Source of the DNA: DAOVQB01 sp023128935
GTDB taxonomy: Bacteria; Eisenbacteria; RBG-16-71-46; CAIMUX01; WJJG01
DNA: 5,488 bases
Reading direction: 5' to 3'
Assembly (NCBI GenBank): GCA_030628905.1
Contig: DAOVQB010000246.1
Coordinates: 1-5,488 of the forward strand
Position numbers and translations under genes: made by a program. Shown in pieces: positions 1-5,082 of the stretch. Under the pieces are notes generated by a model. It was not told the origin of the DNA. It saw only the letters and a program-made list of their open reading frames with translations, and did not search any database. Every line of letters starts with the position of its first letter. Position 1 is the stretch's first letter.

Positions 1-1
1 C

Positions 2-199
2 CAAGCCGAGCGAGGCTTCCTTTTCCAGTCTGGCGAGGGAACTCTGTCGGTCGTCCAAGGGCTGACCATCAAGGGTGGGGTGCCTGGGGGCGAGTGACCA
101 CTCTGTCACGGCGGTGGGGTCCACTGCCAGAATGGATCTTCTCCCACTATCGAGAACTGCATCTTTCTGGAGAACACCTCTCCGGGACATGGTGGAGGG
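2..199 (+). pseudogene. 5' segment of beta-helix repeat gene, broken by in-frame TGA (partial at left edge)
   Basis: Reading from base 2 gives beta-helix-like sequence (RGFLFQSGEGTLSVVQGLTIKGG) typical of the 'GLTI.GG' strand that precedes the repeat coils in right-handed parallel beta-helix proteins. TGA at 95-97 then interrupts the frame. Directly after it the same frame resumes with PLCHGGGVHCQNGSSPTIENC and continues without a break into the downstream CDS. Because the frame is identical on both sides, a single nonsense substitution or a base-call error explains it more simply than paired frameshifts. There is no ATG, GTG or TTG in this frame between 98 and 199. The true start lies left of the window. 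Whether the protein is made full-length is unknown. Confidence 0.6.
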
Positions 200-667
200 A
201 TGTACTGCTCGTCCTCTTCGCCGACGCTGATCAACTGCATGTTCCTGGGGAACAGGGCGGGTGATTGGGACCAGTCGAGCGGCGGCGCGGTTTCCTGCTG
301 GGGGCGCTCATCGCCTACCTTCAGGAACTGCACGTTCCTGGGCAATACAGCCCAGCGCGGCGGCGGCGGGATCGGCTTCTATGGCGCTTCTACCTCTACA
401 GTCACGCACTGTACCTTCACAGGAAACTCGGCTGCCCTCGTTGGTGGAGGCGCGATCGAATGCAGCTCCACGGCAGCCCCCACCTTCATCAACAACACAT
501 TCTACGGCAATGCAGCTCCCACCGGAGGGGGGATCCGCTGCAAGGATGCCACCCACCCGAAACTCACAGGCACGATCCTAGTCTTCTGCACGCAAGGAGA
601 AGCGATCCACTGTGCCGACAGATCCACAGCCACGCTGAGCTGTTGCACAATCTATGGCAACGCCGGG
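140..667 (+). repeat. Coding repeats: beta-helix coils of 26-31 codons
   Basis: The N-C-x-F core recurs in frame. Its first codon is at 155, 233, 326 and 407, with a related N-N-T-F at 491 and C-C-T-I at 641. The spacings 78, 93, 81 and 84 bp are all multiples of three. The first three cores are also similar at DNA level (AACTGCATCTTTCTGGAGAA, AACTGCATGTTCCTGGGGAA, AACTGCACGTTCCTGGGCAA), which suggests fairly recent internal duplication, while later coils have diverged. Confidence 0.7.
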
Positions 668-838
668 GGCGACTGGGTTGGATGCATCGAGGCACAGGCG
701 GAAGCGAGAGGGAATCGTTGCCTGGATCCGCTCTTTGTCGACCCAGAGAACCACGATTTCCGCCTGAGGGAAGCCTCGCCCTGCGCATCCTCCTCGGGAT
801 GTGGACTCGTGGGTGCCTGGCTGGTCAGGGAAGACTAG
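200..838 (+). CDS. Right-handed parallel beta-helix repeat protein, C-terminal part
   Basis: A cysteine- and glycine-rich repetitive protein ending in TAG. Coils of about 26-31 residues follow a loose consensus, S-P-T-h-x-N-C-x-F-x-G-N-x-A-(x)n-G-G-G-h-x-C. Examples are SSPTLINCMFLGNRAG, SSPTFRNCTFLGNTAQ, STVTHCTFTGNSAA and APTFINNTFYGNAA, followed by more degenerate coils (TLSCCTIYGNAGG). It closes with LDPLFVDPENHDFRLREASPC and GCGLVGAW, a C-terminal pattern I know from secreted beta-helix (pectate-lyase-like or polymorphic outer-membrane-like) proteins of environmental bacteria. No catalytic residues can be assigned; such proteins are usually extracellular or surface-exposed, with unknown ligands. 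The ATG at 200 is only the first standard start after the TGA at 95-97. It lies inside a repeat coil, and the GGAGGG just before it encodes Gly-Gly, so it is unlikely to be the native start. Confidence 0.75.
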   Translation: MYCSSSSPTLINCMFLGNRAGDWDQSSGGAVSCWGRSSPTFRNCTFLGNTAQRGGGGIGFYGASTSTVTHCTFTGNSAALVGGGAIECSSTAAPTFINNTFYGNAAPTGGGIRCKDATHPKLTGTILVFCTQGEAIHCADRSTATLSCCTIYGNAGGDWVGCIEAQAEARGNRCLDPLFVDPENHDFRLREASPCASSSGCGLVGAWLVRED

Positions 839-1088
839 CCCAGACTTCTCACCAACCCTCTGCTGCGGCCGCGCATCTGCAGGCCCTTTACGGGACCGGT
901 CTGCCGCGTTCTGTGGCCGATGAGGGACAGTTGCTCGACGGTAATGAGCTCAGATTGGATATCACGCGGCGCAGGGTATTTTGCGAGTCAGAATGCGACG
1001 GTCAATTGCCGATTGAGGATCGGGAGAGAGCTGAAATCGCGTGGTGTGCAGGGCCTGCCAAGAGGGCATGTGCCGTGGGGGGTAAAGC

Positions 1089-2603
1089 ATGAAAGCAACC
1101 ATTCCTCCTGCTGTTAGTTCAGTCCTGATCTTGGGTTTGCTCTTCACCGGCTGTGGAGGCGGTGGGAGTGATGCGCGCGATTGGCCGAGATTCAAGAGTC
1201 CTCGCGGCTTTGAGGTCAGTCATCCTGAAGGGTGGACAGTTGATCTCGATCGCGACGGCCGGATTGAGATACACAGTCCTGATCGGTCCGAGCTGGCAGT
1301 CATCCAGCCCTTCCTTCTTAACGAGCCCAAGACCGCCCTGGAGTGGCTCGGCGGGGCGCCCCGGTTCCTGGCATCCACATTCCCGAATGCGCGCATTCAG
1401 GAGCTTCGACCACTTAGTGCTCAGACGGACGATGCAGCAGCTAGTATGACCTATGGAACAAACGCTCATTCCTGCCGCGCAAATCTCCTCGTTTCAATCG
1501 ACGGCCCTAGTGGAATGTTCTATGCCATCGCTGCCCCGGCTGAGCGGTTCGAGACGGACAGGGAAGAGTTGGTCAGGATCTTGAACAGCTTTGTCTTCAC
1601 ACAGGCCTCTGGGGAGGCGGGTCCGGGGACGCAGAGGGATGTGAAGCCAGCCAGGAAACAGCGCTATGTAACCTGGACGGATCCGAACGAGCACGCCTTT
1701 AGTGTTGAAGTACCGCAGGGCTGGCAGGTGAAGGGCGGCATGTTCAGATATGCTTCGGTCGATACCCGGCCTGCCTTCGAACTGATCTCTCCCGATCAGA
1801 AGATCCGCATCACATACGGTGATGCCCAATTGCCTCCATTTGTAGTTCCCAATCCCATGATGGAGTCGACCGGTTTCTCAGAGGGTTCGATGTACTCGCC
1901 GGGCTATGGAGTTAGAATGCAGGTGATGCGTTACATGTCCGGGAGGGACTTCGCCCGACAGTATGTCGCATCAGGTCTGAGCGGGCAGCATCCGGATCTC
2001 AGGTTTGTGGGCGAGCGCGACAGGCCGGAGCTAGTACAGGCCGTCAACGGACTCTATGCCAATGCCGGTATGGGAATCCAATTCACACTCGATGCTGGTG
2101 AAGTGTCCTTTGCCTTCAGCCAGGGTGGCCAGGATATGCGCGGCTACTGCCTGGCCACCACCCAACTCGTCCAGACGGGCTACGTGGCCAACTGGATAGT
2201 AAAGGATCTTCTTGGATGTCTCTCAACGCGGGACAGAGAGCCGGAAGCGCGAGCCGTCCTGCGTCACATAATGGCAACGCTGCGGGTCGATCCTCAGTGG
2301 TTTGCCATGCAGCAAGGTGTTGCTGGTGCGACCTCTCAGATCGTCAACAACACCAACCAGGAGATCTCCAAGATCATCACCGACACCTACGAGCACCGCC
2401 AGCGGGTTGATGATGACCTTGCGCGCCGGCGGTCGAATGCCATTCTCGGGACAACAGACCTCCTCGACCAGGAAACGGGAGAGACCTGGAGGGTGGATGC
2501 AGGCCACAATTACTATTGGCGCCGAGAGCACACGAACGCCATTGCCGGCACAGGGACTCACGAGCGTCCGGACATCGACTTCGCGCCGCTCGTGGAATGG
2601 TAG
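1089..2603 (+). CDS. Putative secreted lipoprotein with two tandem envelope domains (504 aa)
   Basis: The N-terminus is a lipoprotein signal peptide: Lys2, a hydrophobic stretch (VSSVLILGLLFT) and lipobox F-T-G-C with Cys22, followed by a Gly-rich tether. This predicts lipid anchoring outside the inner membrane. Residues 37-170 and 191-400 both begin with a similar pattern, F-x-V-x-h-P-x-G-W (FEVSHPEGW at 41-49, FSVEVPQGW at 204-212). This resembles the opening strand of PsbP/DUF1795-type folds and suggests two related domains joined by a polar linker (171-190). Residues 405-450 look helical (NNTNQEISKIITDTYEHR). The C-terminus (455-504) is rich in aromatics (TGETWRVDAGHNYYWR, then RPDIDFAPLVEW). 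I recall similar tails in uncharacterised bacterial secreted proteins but cannot name a family. ATG1089 is supported by the signal peptide; the upstream GGGGGG (1077-1082) is a weak ribosome binding site. No catalytic residues are recognised. The stop is TAG. Confidence 0.85.
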   Translation: MKATIPPAVSSVLILGLLFTGCGGGGSDARDWPRFKSPRGFEVSHPEGWTVDLDRDGRIEIHSPDRSELAVIQPFLLNEPKTALEWLGGAPRFLASTFPNARIQELRPLSAQTDDAAASMTYGTNAHSCRANLLVSIDGPSGMFYAIAAPAERFETDREELVRILNSFVFTQASGEAGPGTQRDVKPARKQRYVTWTDPNEHAFSVEVPQGWQVKGGMFRYASVDTRPAFELISPDQKIRITYGDAQLPPFVVPNPMMESTGFSEGSMYSPGYGVRMQVMRYMSGRDFARQYVASGLSGQHPDLRFVGERDRPELVQAVNGLYANAGMGIQFTLDAGEVSFAFSQGGQDMRGYCLATTQLVQTGYVANWIVKDLLGCLSTRDREPEARAVLRHIMATLRVDPQWFAMQQGVAGATSQIVNNTNQEISKIITDTYEHRQRVDDDLARRRSNAILGTTDLLDQETGETWRVDAGHNYYWRREHTNAIAGTGTHERPDIDFAPLVEW

Positions 2604-2609
2604 GTTGCG

Positions 2610-2654
2610 GCCAGCAGCGACCCGCTTTGGGGGCCGGGGTGGACTGCGTCTGGC
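2610..2654 (+). other. Possible imperfect stem-loop downstream of the 504-aa lipoprotein gene
   Basis: GCCAG (2610-2614) can pair with CTGGC (2650-2654), and inside it CAG with CTG and ACCC with GGGT, giving an interrupted stem soon after the stop codon. There is no T-run after it, so it is not a classical intrinsic terminator. It may be chance in GC-rich sequence. Confidence 0.2.
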
Positions 2655-2766
2655 GCGCGGGTTCCTGCACGAAAACCCTCTAGAAAGCTCGTGGAATGTA
2701 CGTTCTATAGTATGGGAATAGTCTGGTTCTGGGTTCTCAGGCCCCAGCAGGCGTTGAATTGTATCC

Positions 2767-2774
2767 AAGGGGGA
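2767..2774 (+). promoter_or_regulatory. Ribosome binding site deciding the PEGA lipoprotein start
   Basis: AAGGGGGA sits 6 nt upstream of the ATG at 2781, a good Shine-Dalgarno match and spacing. The longer reading from ATG2691 would put about 30 unrelated residues before the signal peptide and lacks such a site. Confidence 0.7.
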
Positions 2775-2780
2775 TGCTCC

Positions 2781-3164
2781 ATGAGACACAGGAAGCTCTC
2801 TGGGATCGTTGCCATGGCGCTGCTTGCCCCAGCATTGCTTGCTTCATCACTGCTGTGTGGTTGTTCGCAGCTCCCGCTCCCCTTCCTTTCCGAGAAACCA
2901 GCCAAGCTCATCATCAACACAGACCCGCCTAATGCAATTGTGTATCTCAGGGCACGCACAACGGCTCGCGGCAACACCCCCAGAGGTGAGTATTGGGCTG
3001 TGGGAACAACGCCATTCGAAGGAGACCTGGAGAACGGGTACTGGGATCTGAGGGTTGAATCCCCCGGATATGAACCCGTGGAGGTCTTGGTGAGAGCGGT
3101 GCCCGGGACAGCCCAAGCCTATGATCTGAGCCTATTGGAGATGCGCATCGCGAGCAGAAGATAA
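2781..3164 (+). CDS. PEGA-domain lipoprotein (127 aa)
   Basis: A short envelope protein. Residues 1-28 form a lipoprotein signal peptide: basic MRHRK, a hydrophobic core (IVAMALLAPALLASSLL), then L-C-G-C with Cys28 as the probable lipidated residue. The Cys at the -2 position of the lipobox is slightly unusual. Residues 42-115 match the PEGA pattern: the opening strand LIINTDPPNAIVYL, then GTTPFEGDLENGYWDLRVES and GYEPVEVLV. PEGA domains are small beta-sandwich modules of surface or periplasmic proteins with a presumed binding or structural role; no enzymatic function is expected. The spacing to the upstream lipoprotein gene is 177 bp, so co-transcription is possible but not shown. The start is set by the ribosome binding site 6 nt upstream and by the signal peptide. 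The stop is TAA. Confidence 0.88.
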   Translation: MRHRKLSGIVAMALLAPALLASSLLCGCSQLPLPFLSEKPAKLIINTDPPNAIVYLRARTTARGNTPRGEYWAVGTTPFEGDLENGYWDLRVESPGYEPVEVLVRAVPGTAQAYDLSLLEMRIASRR

Positions 3165-3165
3165 A

Positions 3166-3212
3166 ACCCCAGAAGCTCTTCGCACGACAATCCCCTCGCC
3201 AAATCCTGGGGT
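3166..3212 (+). other. Possible long-loop stem after the PEGA gene
   Basis: ACCCCAG (3166-3172) and CTGGGGT (3206-3212) are perfect 7-nt complements separated by 33 nt, starting two bases after the TAA stop. No T-run follows, so terminator function is doubtful. The remaining bases up to 3420 show no gene that I can support. Confidence 0.2.
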
Positions 3213-3402
3213 GAGCTCGCTATTGTTGGCATGTCAAGCCGCCGTCCAGCGATTCCGCAATTGATCCGCAGGACTCCCACCGAACTACTTCTTGATCTGT
3301 CGCCGCCGTCGCCACTACTGGACTTGGAGGGAGGTCTTTCGGTAGACTGAGGGGTGAGGTAACCAGGTTCGGAAACAGATGGAGACGCCTCTGTGCGCTC
3401 TG

Positions 3403-3410
3403 AAGGAGGG
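3403..3410 (+). promoter_or_regulatory. Ribosome binding site deciding the Rho_N-like protein start
   Basis: AAGGAGGG lies 10 nt before the ATG at 3421. It falls inside the longer open reading that begins at ATG3379, which argues that translation starts at 3421. The protein from 3421 also begins directly at the conserved domain (MHYHELEKTT). Confidence 0.75.
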
Positions 3411-3420
3411 GACAGAACGG

Positions 3421-3735
3421 ATGCATTACCACGAGCTCGAGAAAACGACCGCGGCCAAACTGCGCGAGATGGCCCAGGAATATGAAGATATAGTGGGCGC
3501 CGCAGGTATGAACAAGGAGCAGCTGGTTGACCTATTGGCCGACAAACTGGGGATCGAGAAGCCTCACAAGGTTGTTGTTGGGATCGACAAAGTGAAGATC
3601 AAGGCGGAAATCCGAGAACTCAAGAAGCTACGAGACAAGGCCATTGAGGGCAAGGACAGGATGGAGTTCAAGAAGGTTCGCCGGATGCTGCACCACCAGC
3701 GCCACAAGCTTCACAAGGCTATAAAGGTAAAATAG
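3421..3735 (+). CDS. Small basic protein with Rho_N/SAP-like N-terminal domain (104 aa)
   Basis: Residues 4-46 (ELEKTTAAKLREMAQE, then GMNKEQLVDLLADKLGI) match the helix-turn-helix-like fold of the Rho termination factor N-terminal domain: the 'L..KT...LREMA' opening followed by 'GM.KE.LV..L'. This domain is seen in nucleic-acid-associated proteins. The rest (residues 55-104) is highly charged and predicted helical (IKAEIRELKKLRDKAIEGKD), ending in a Lys/His/Arg-rich segment (HHQRHKLHKAIKVK). The whole is basic, so nucleic-acid binding is a reasonable inference. It has none of the catalytic ATPase domain of true Rho; stand-alone proteins of this length with this layout occur in several environmental phyla. 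It ends in TAG, 28 bp before the convergent hydrolase gene, with no terminator in between. Function is unknown beyond the domain. Confidence 0.82.
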   Translation: MHYHELEKTTAAKLREMAQEYEDIVGAAGMNKEQLVDLLADKLGIEKPHKVVVGIDKVKIKAEIRELKKLRDKAIEGKDRMEFKKVRRMLHHQRHKLHKAIKVK

Positions 3736-3763
3736 TCACCACTACCTGGATGAACTGTCCGCA

Positions 3764-4675
3764 CTACGGCCGCACATAGCCCAGCATTCCCTGGATGGTC
3801 TGCTTCAAGTAGTAGCGTTCACGTGCTTGGGTATCTGGCTCGAGATGGGCGAAGTTCGCGTAATACGGATCAATCTCCAGCAAGCGTTCGTGAGCCCGAT
3901 CACTCAAATCGGCTATGGATTCAGTGGACTCAGTGGATCCGGTGAACTCAGTTGTGAGTTCGCGCACTAGATCCACCCAGCGCACAAGTTGCTCTCGACC
4001 CCTCACCAGATAGGTCTTTGGATCATCCACCATCCCGTAGTGAGCGAAAACCATCTGCTGCGGCATCGGATCTAGGGCCAGAAGGCGGTCGATGGAGTCC
4101 AGCGCGACATCTAGGATGAATCTTGGGGGGGTGGCCGGCCGGAGGTAGATCCGGCCGGGCAGATGTGCGTGGAGCCCCGCGACCTCCCCGGCGAAGAGCA
4201 CCGCGTCGTGAATGAACGATAGGTGGTGAGAGGCATGGCCCGGTGTGGGCACGATTGCGATTCCCGCGCGATTTACATCGGCAGGATCGGCCACAGCGCC
4301 TTCCGGCATGGGCATGGGTGGGCCGTAGGCCTCCGCTACGGTTCCGAGTACGTTTCGTGAGCCTTCCCAAAGGCGGCTGGGGTTGATCAGGTGCTCCACG
4401 CCTCGTTCGTGGCACAGCACCCGCGCACCAGGGTAAGCCCTCACGACCTCTGCCACGCCACCGGAGTGATCGAGGTGAATGTGAGTGTTGAGGATGAAAT
4501 CCAACCGTGAAACCCCCAGTGCTCTTAGACTCGCGATGAGATGGTCGGCAGTTACCGCTGGTCCAGGATCAATAATAAATGTGAGATCCTCTGTGAGGTA
4601 GACCCAGCAACTCAGGAATTTGCGGTAGCCGACAAGTTCCATGTCGAGGTCGATCACATGCAGAGACTGTCCCAT
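3764..4675 (-). CDS. MBL-fold metallo-hydrolase (about 303 aa)
   Basis: A metallo-beta-lactamase superfamily hydrolase (COG0491-like), probably cytoplasmic since no signal peptide is seen. Counting from ATG4675, the metal-binding signature THIHLDHSGG supplies His65, His67, Asp69 and His70. PTPGHASHH supplies His147, and VFAHYG supplies His212. The position usually held by the bridging Asp is Glu164 (LFAGEVAG). The fold begins with LHVIDLDMELVGYRKFLSCW and FIIDPGPAVT. The C-terminal part (RPATPPRFILDVALDSIDRL, then a helical tail to GYVRP) resembles a thioesterase/lactonase-like subgroup, but the substrate cannot be told. The frame is open upstream to ATG4807. However, AGGAGG (4694-4689) sits inside that extension, 13 nt before ATG4675 and 10 nt before GTG4678, so the start is one of these two. 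A four-unit 9-bp repeat encodes a Thr-Glu-Ser-rich linker at residues 242-253. The stop is TAG. Confidence 0.88.
   Translation of the reverse strand: MGQSLHVIDLDMELVGYRKFLSCWVYLTEDLTFIIDPGPAVTADHLIASLRALGVSRLDFILNTHIHLDHSGGVAEVVRAYPGARVLCHERGVEHLINPSRLWEGSRNVLGTVAEAYGPPMPMPEGAVADPADVNRAGIAIVPTPGHASHHLSFIHDAVLFAGEVAGLHAHLPGRIYLRPATPPRFILDVALDSIDRLLALDPMPQQMVFAHYGMVDDPKTYLVRGREQLVRWVDLVRELTTEFTGSTESTESIADLSDRAHERLLEIDPYYANFAHLEPDTQARERYYLKQTIQGMLGYVRP
3917..3952 (-). repeat. Four 9-bp tandem units inside the hydrolase gene (TEF-TGS-TES-TES)
   Basis: Read on the minus strand, the units are ACTGAGTTC, ACCGGATCC, ACTGAGTCC and ACTGAATCC, all in frame, each encoding Thr-Glu/Gly-Ser/Phe. They form a short flexible linker between the helix VRWVDLVRELTT and the C-terminal helical tail. 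The 9-bp period preserves the frame, so unit number can vary without breaking the protein. Confidence 0.75.
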
Positions 4676-4688
4676 CACGGCCACTGAT

Positions 4689-4694
4689 CCTCCT
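4689..4694 (-). promoter_or_regulatory. Ribosome binding site deciding the hydrolase start
   Basis: AGGAGG on the minus strand, read 4694 to 4689. The spacer is 10 nt to GTG4678 and 13 nt to ATG4675. It lies within the in-frame extension to ATG4807, indicating that the extension is leader rather than coding sequence. Confidence 0.7.
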
Positions 4695-4758
4695 GACTTT
4701 GTAGGGCATGCGTCACGGTCGGGGTTGTCCGGCCCCATCGCCCGTTCTTGTGATGGCC

Positions 4759-4785
4759 ATACGATGAATGGGCCACTCATCGTAT
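4759..4785. promoter_or_regulatory. 27-bp near-perfect palindrome, candidate operator
   Basis: Twelve of 13 base pairs around the central G4772 are symmetric; the only mismatch is 4768/4776. The outer arms ATACGATGA (4759-4767) and TCATCGTAT (4777-4785) are perfect. The centre lies 97 nt upstream of the hydrolase ATG. No T-run follows on either strand, which argues against a terminator. Its size suits a dimeric or tetrameric repressor or activator site. The regulator is not in the window. Confidence 0.5.
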
Positions 4786-4809
4786 CGGACACTGCCGCGC
4801 TCGACAACC

Positions 4810-4835
4810 GGGTTCCATTCCAGGGTTCTATTCCA
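4810..4835 (+). repeat. 13-bp tandem duplication
   Basis: GGGTTCCATTCCA (4810-4822) is followed directly by GGGTTCTATTCCA (4823-4835), with one mismatch. It lies 24 bp from the 27-bp palindrome. A 13-bp period is not a whole number of helical turns, so slippage duplication or paired binding sites are both possible. Confidence 0.6.
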
Positions 4836-4870
4836 AGGGACCGGCTCCCCAGAGCGATGCCGGGCGGACT

Positions 4871-4946
4871 GACTCGAGATCCGTAAGGCTGGTGGATTCA
4901 GTGGCTTGTGGGTGAGGACTGGTTCTCTGTGTTACGGATCCGAGTC
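4871..4946. repeat. Inverted repeat, 15-bp arms with 45-nt loop
   Basis: GACTCGAGATCCGTAA (4871-4886) pairs with TTACGGATCCGAGTC (4932-4946) at 15 consecutive positions with a single bulged A at 4877. The loop (4887-4931) is G/T-rich and poor in self-complement. I see no flanking direct repeat of the kind left by insertion of a small mobile element. It could be a transcript hairpin in the leader of either divergent gene, or a pair of protein-binding half-sites. Confidence 0.6.
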
Positions 4947-5031
4947 AAGTTCGCTCCCTCGGGTTCCGATCTTCGTAATTGGCGTATATCTAGTGCGTTG
5001 AAGCAGAGATGGGATCGGCCTGGACATAAAT

Positions 5032-5039
5032 CCCCCCCC
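5032..5039 (+). repeat. C8 homopolymer tract upstream of the PAS sensor gene
   Basis: Eight consecutive C bases end 43 nt before the start codon, between possible promoter elements and the ribosome binding site. Such tracts are prone to length change by slippage and to sequencing error. Confidence 0.6.
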
Positions 5040-5082
5040 GGTCTGTCAACAACCGCTGTTCGAATATCAGCATGGAGGACGA

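Larger units (their letters stand above)
4676..5082. other. Divergent intergenic region, 407 bp, with several repeats
   Basis: The region separates the minus-strand hydrolase from the plus-strand PAS sensor gene, so it should hold promoters for both. No convincing gene lies in it; the open frames here lack ribosome binding sites and recognisable products. It contains a 27-bp palindrome, a 13-bp tandem duplication, a 15-bp-arm inverted repeat and a C8 tract, listed separately. Weak sigma70-like pieces (TATATC at 4985-4990, TTGAAG at 4998-5003, CATAAA at 5025-5030) do not combine at standard spacing, so I do not call a promoter. Confidence 0.7.

Noticed and set aside
95..97. Selenocysteine or a genome-wide TGA reassignment at the in-frame TGA
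   Set aside because: I see no strong hairpin directly after the TGA and no reason for selenocysteine in a beta-helix coil. Gly and Trp are encoded by standard codons throughout the other genes, with no second internal TGA.
265..1092. Long open frame (275 codons) overlapping the beta-helix gene on the plus strand
   Set aside because: It is the +1 shadow of the beta-helix gene. Its product is Arg/His/Leu-rich with no domain, while the overlapping frame has clear repeat coils. The part past 838 has no independent support.
2691..2780. Upstream start (ATG2691) for the PEGA lipoprotein
   Set aside because: A lipoprotein signal peptide should be at the N-terminus, and the good ribosome binding site AAGGGGGA is just before ATG2781.
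2223..2789. 188-codon open frame on the minus strand
   Set aside because: It is antisense to the lipoprotein gene, rich in Arg and Pro, without a recognisable domain. It arises from GC-rich codon use on the other strand.
3736..3763. Bidirectional terminator between the convergent genes
   Set aside because: The 28-bp gap has no inverted repeat and no T-run on either strand.
4676..4807. N-terminal extension of the MBL hydrolase to ATG4807
   Set aside because: AGGAGG at 4694-4689 lies inside it and points to GTG4678 or ATG4675. The MBL fold begins right after that, and the extension contains the 27-bp palindrome, which suits a leader.
4871..4946. Miniature transposable element
   Set aside because: The flanks (…GCGGACT and AAGTTCG…) show no target-site duplication and there is no second copy in the window.
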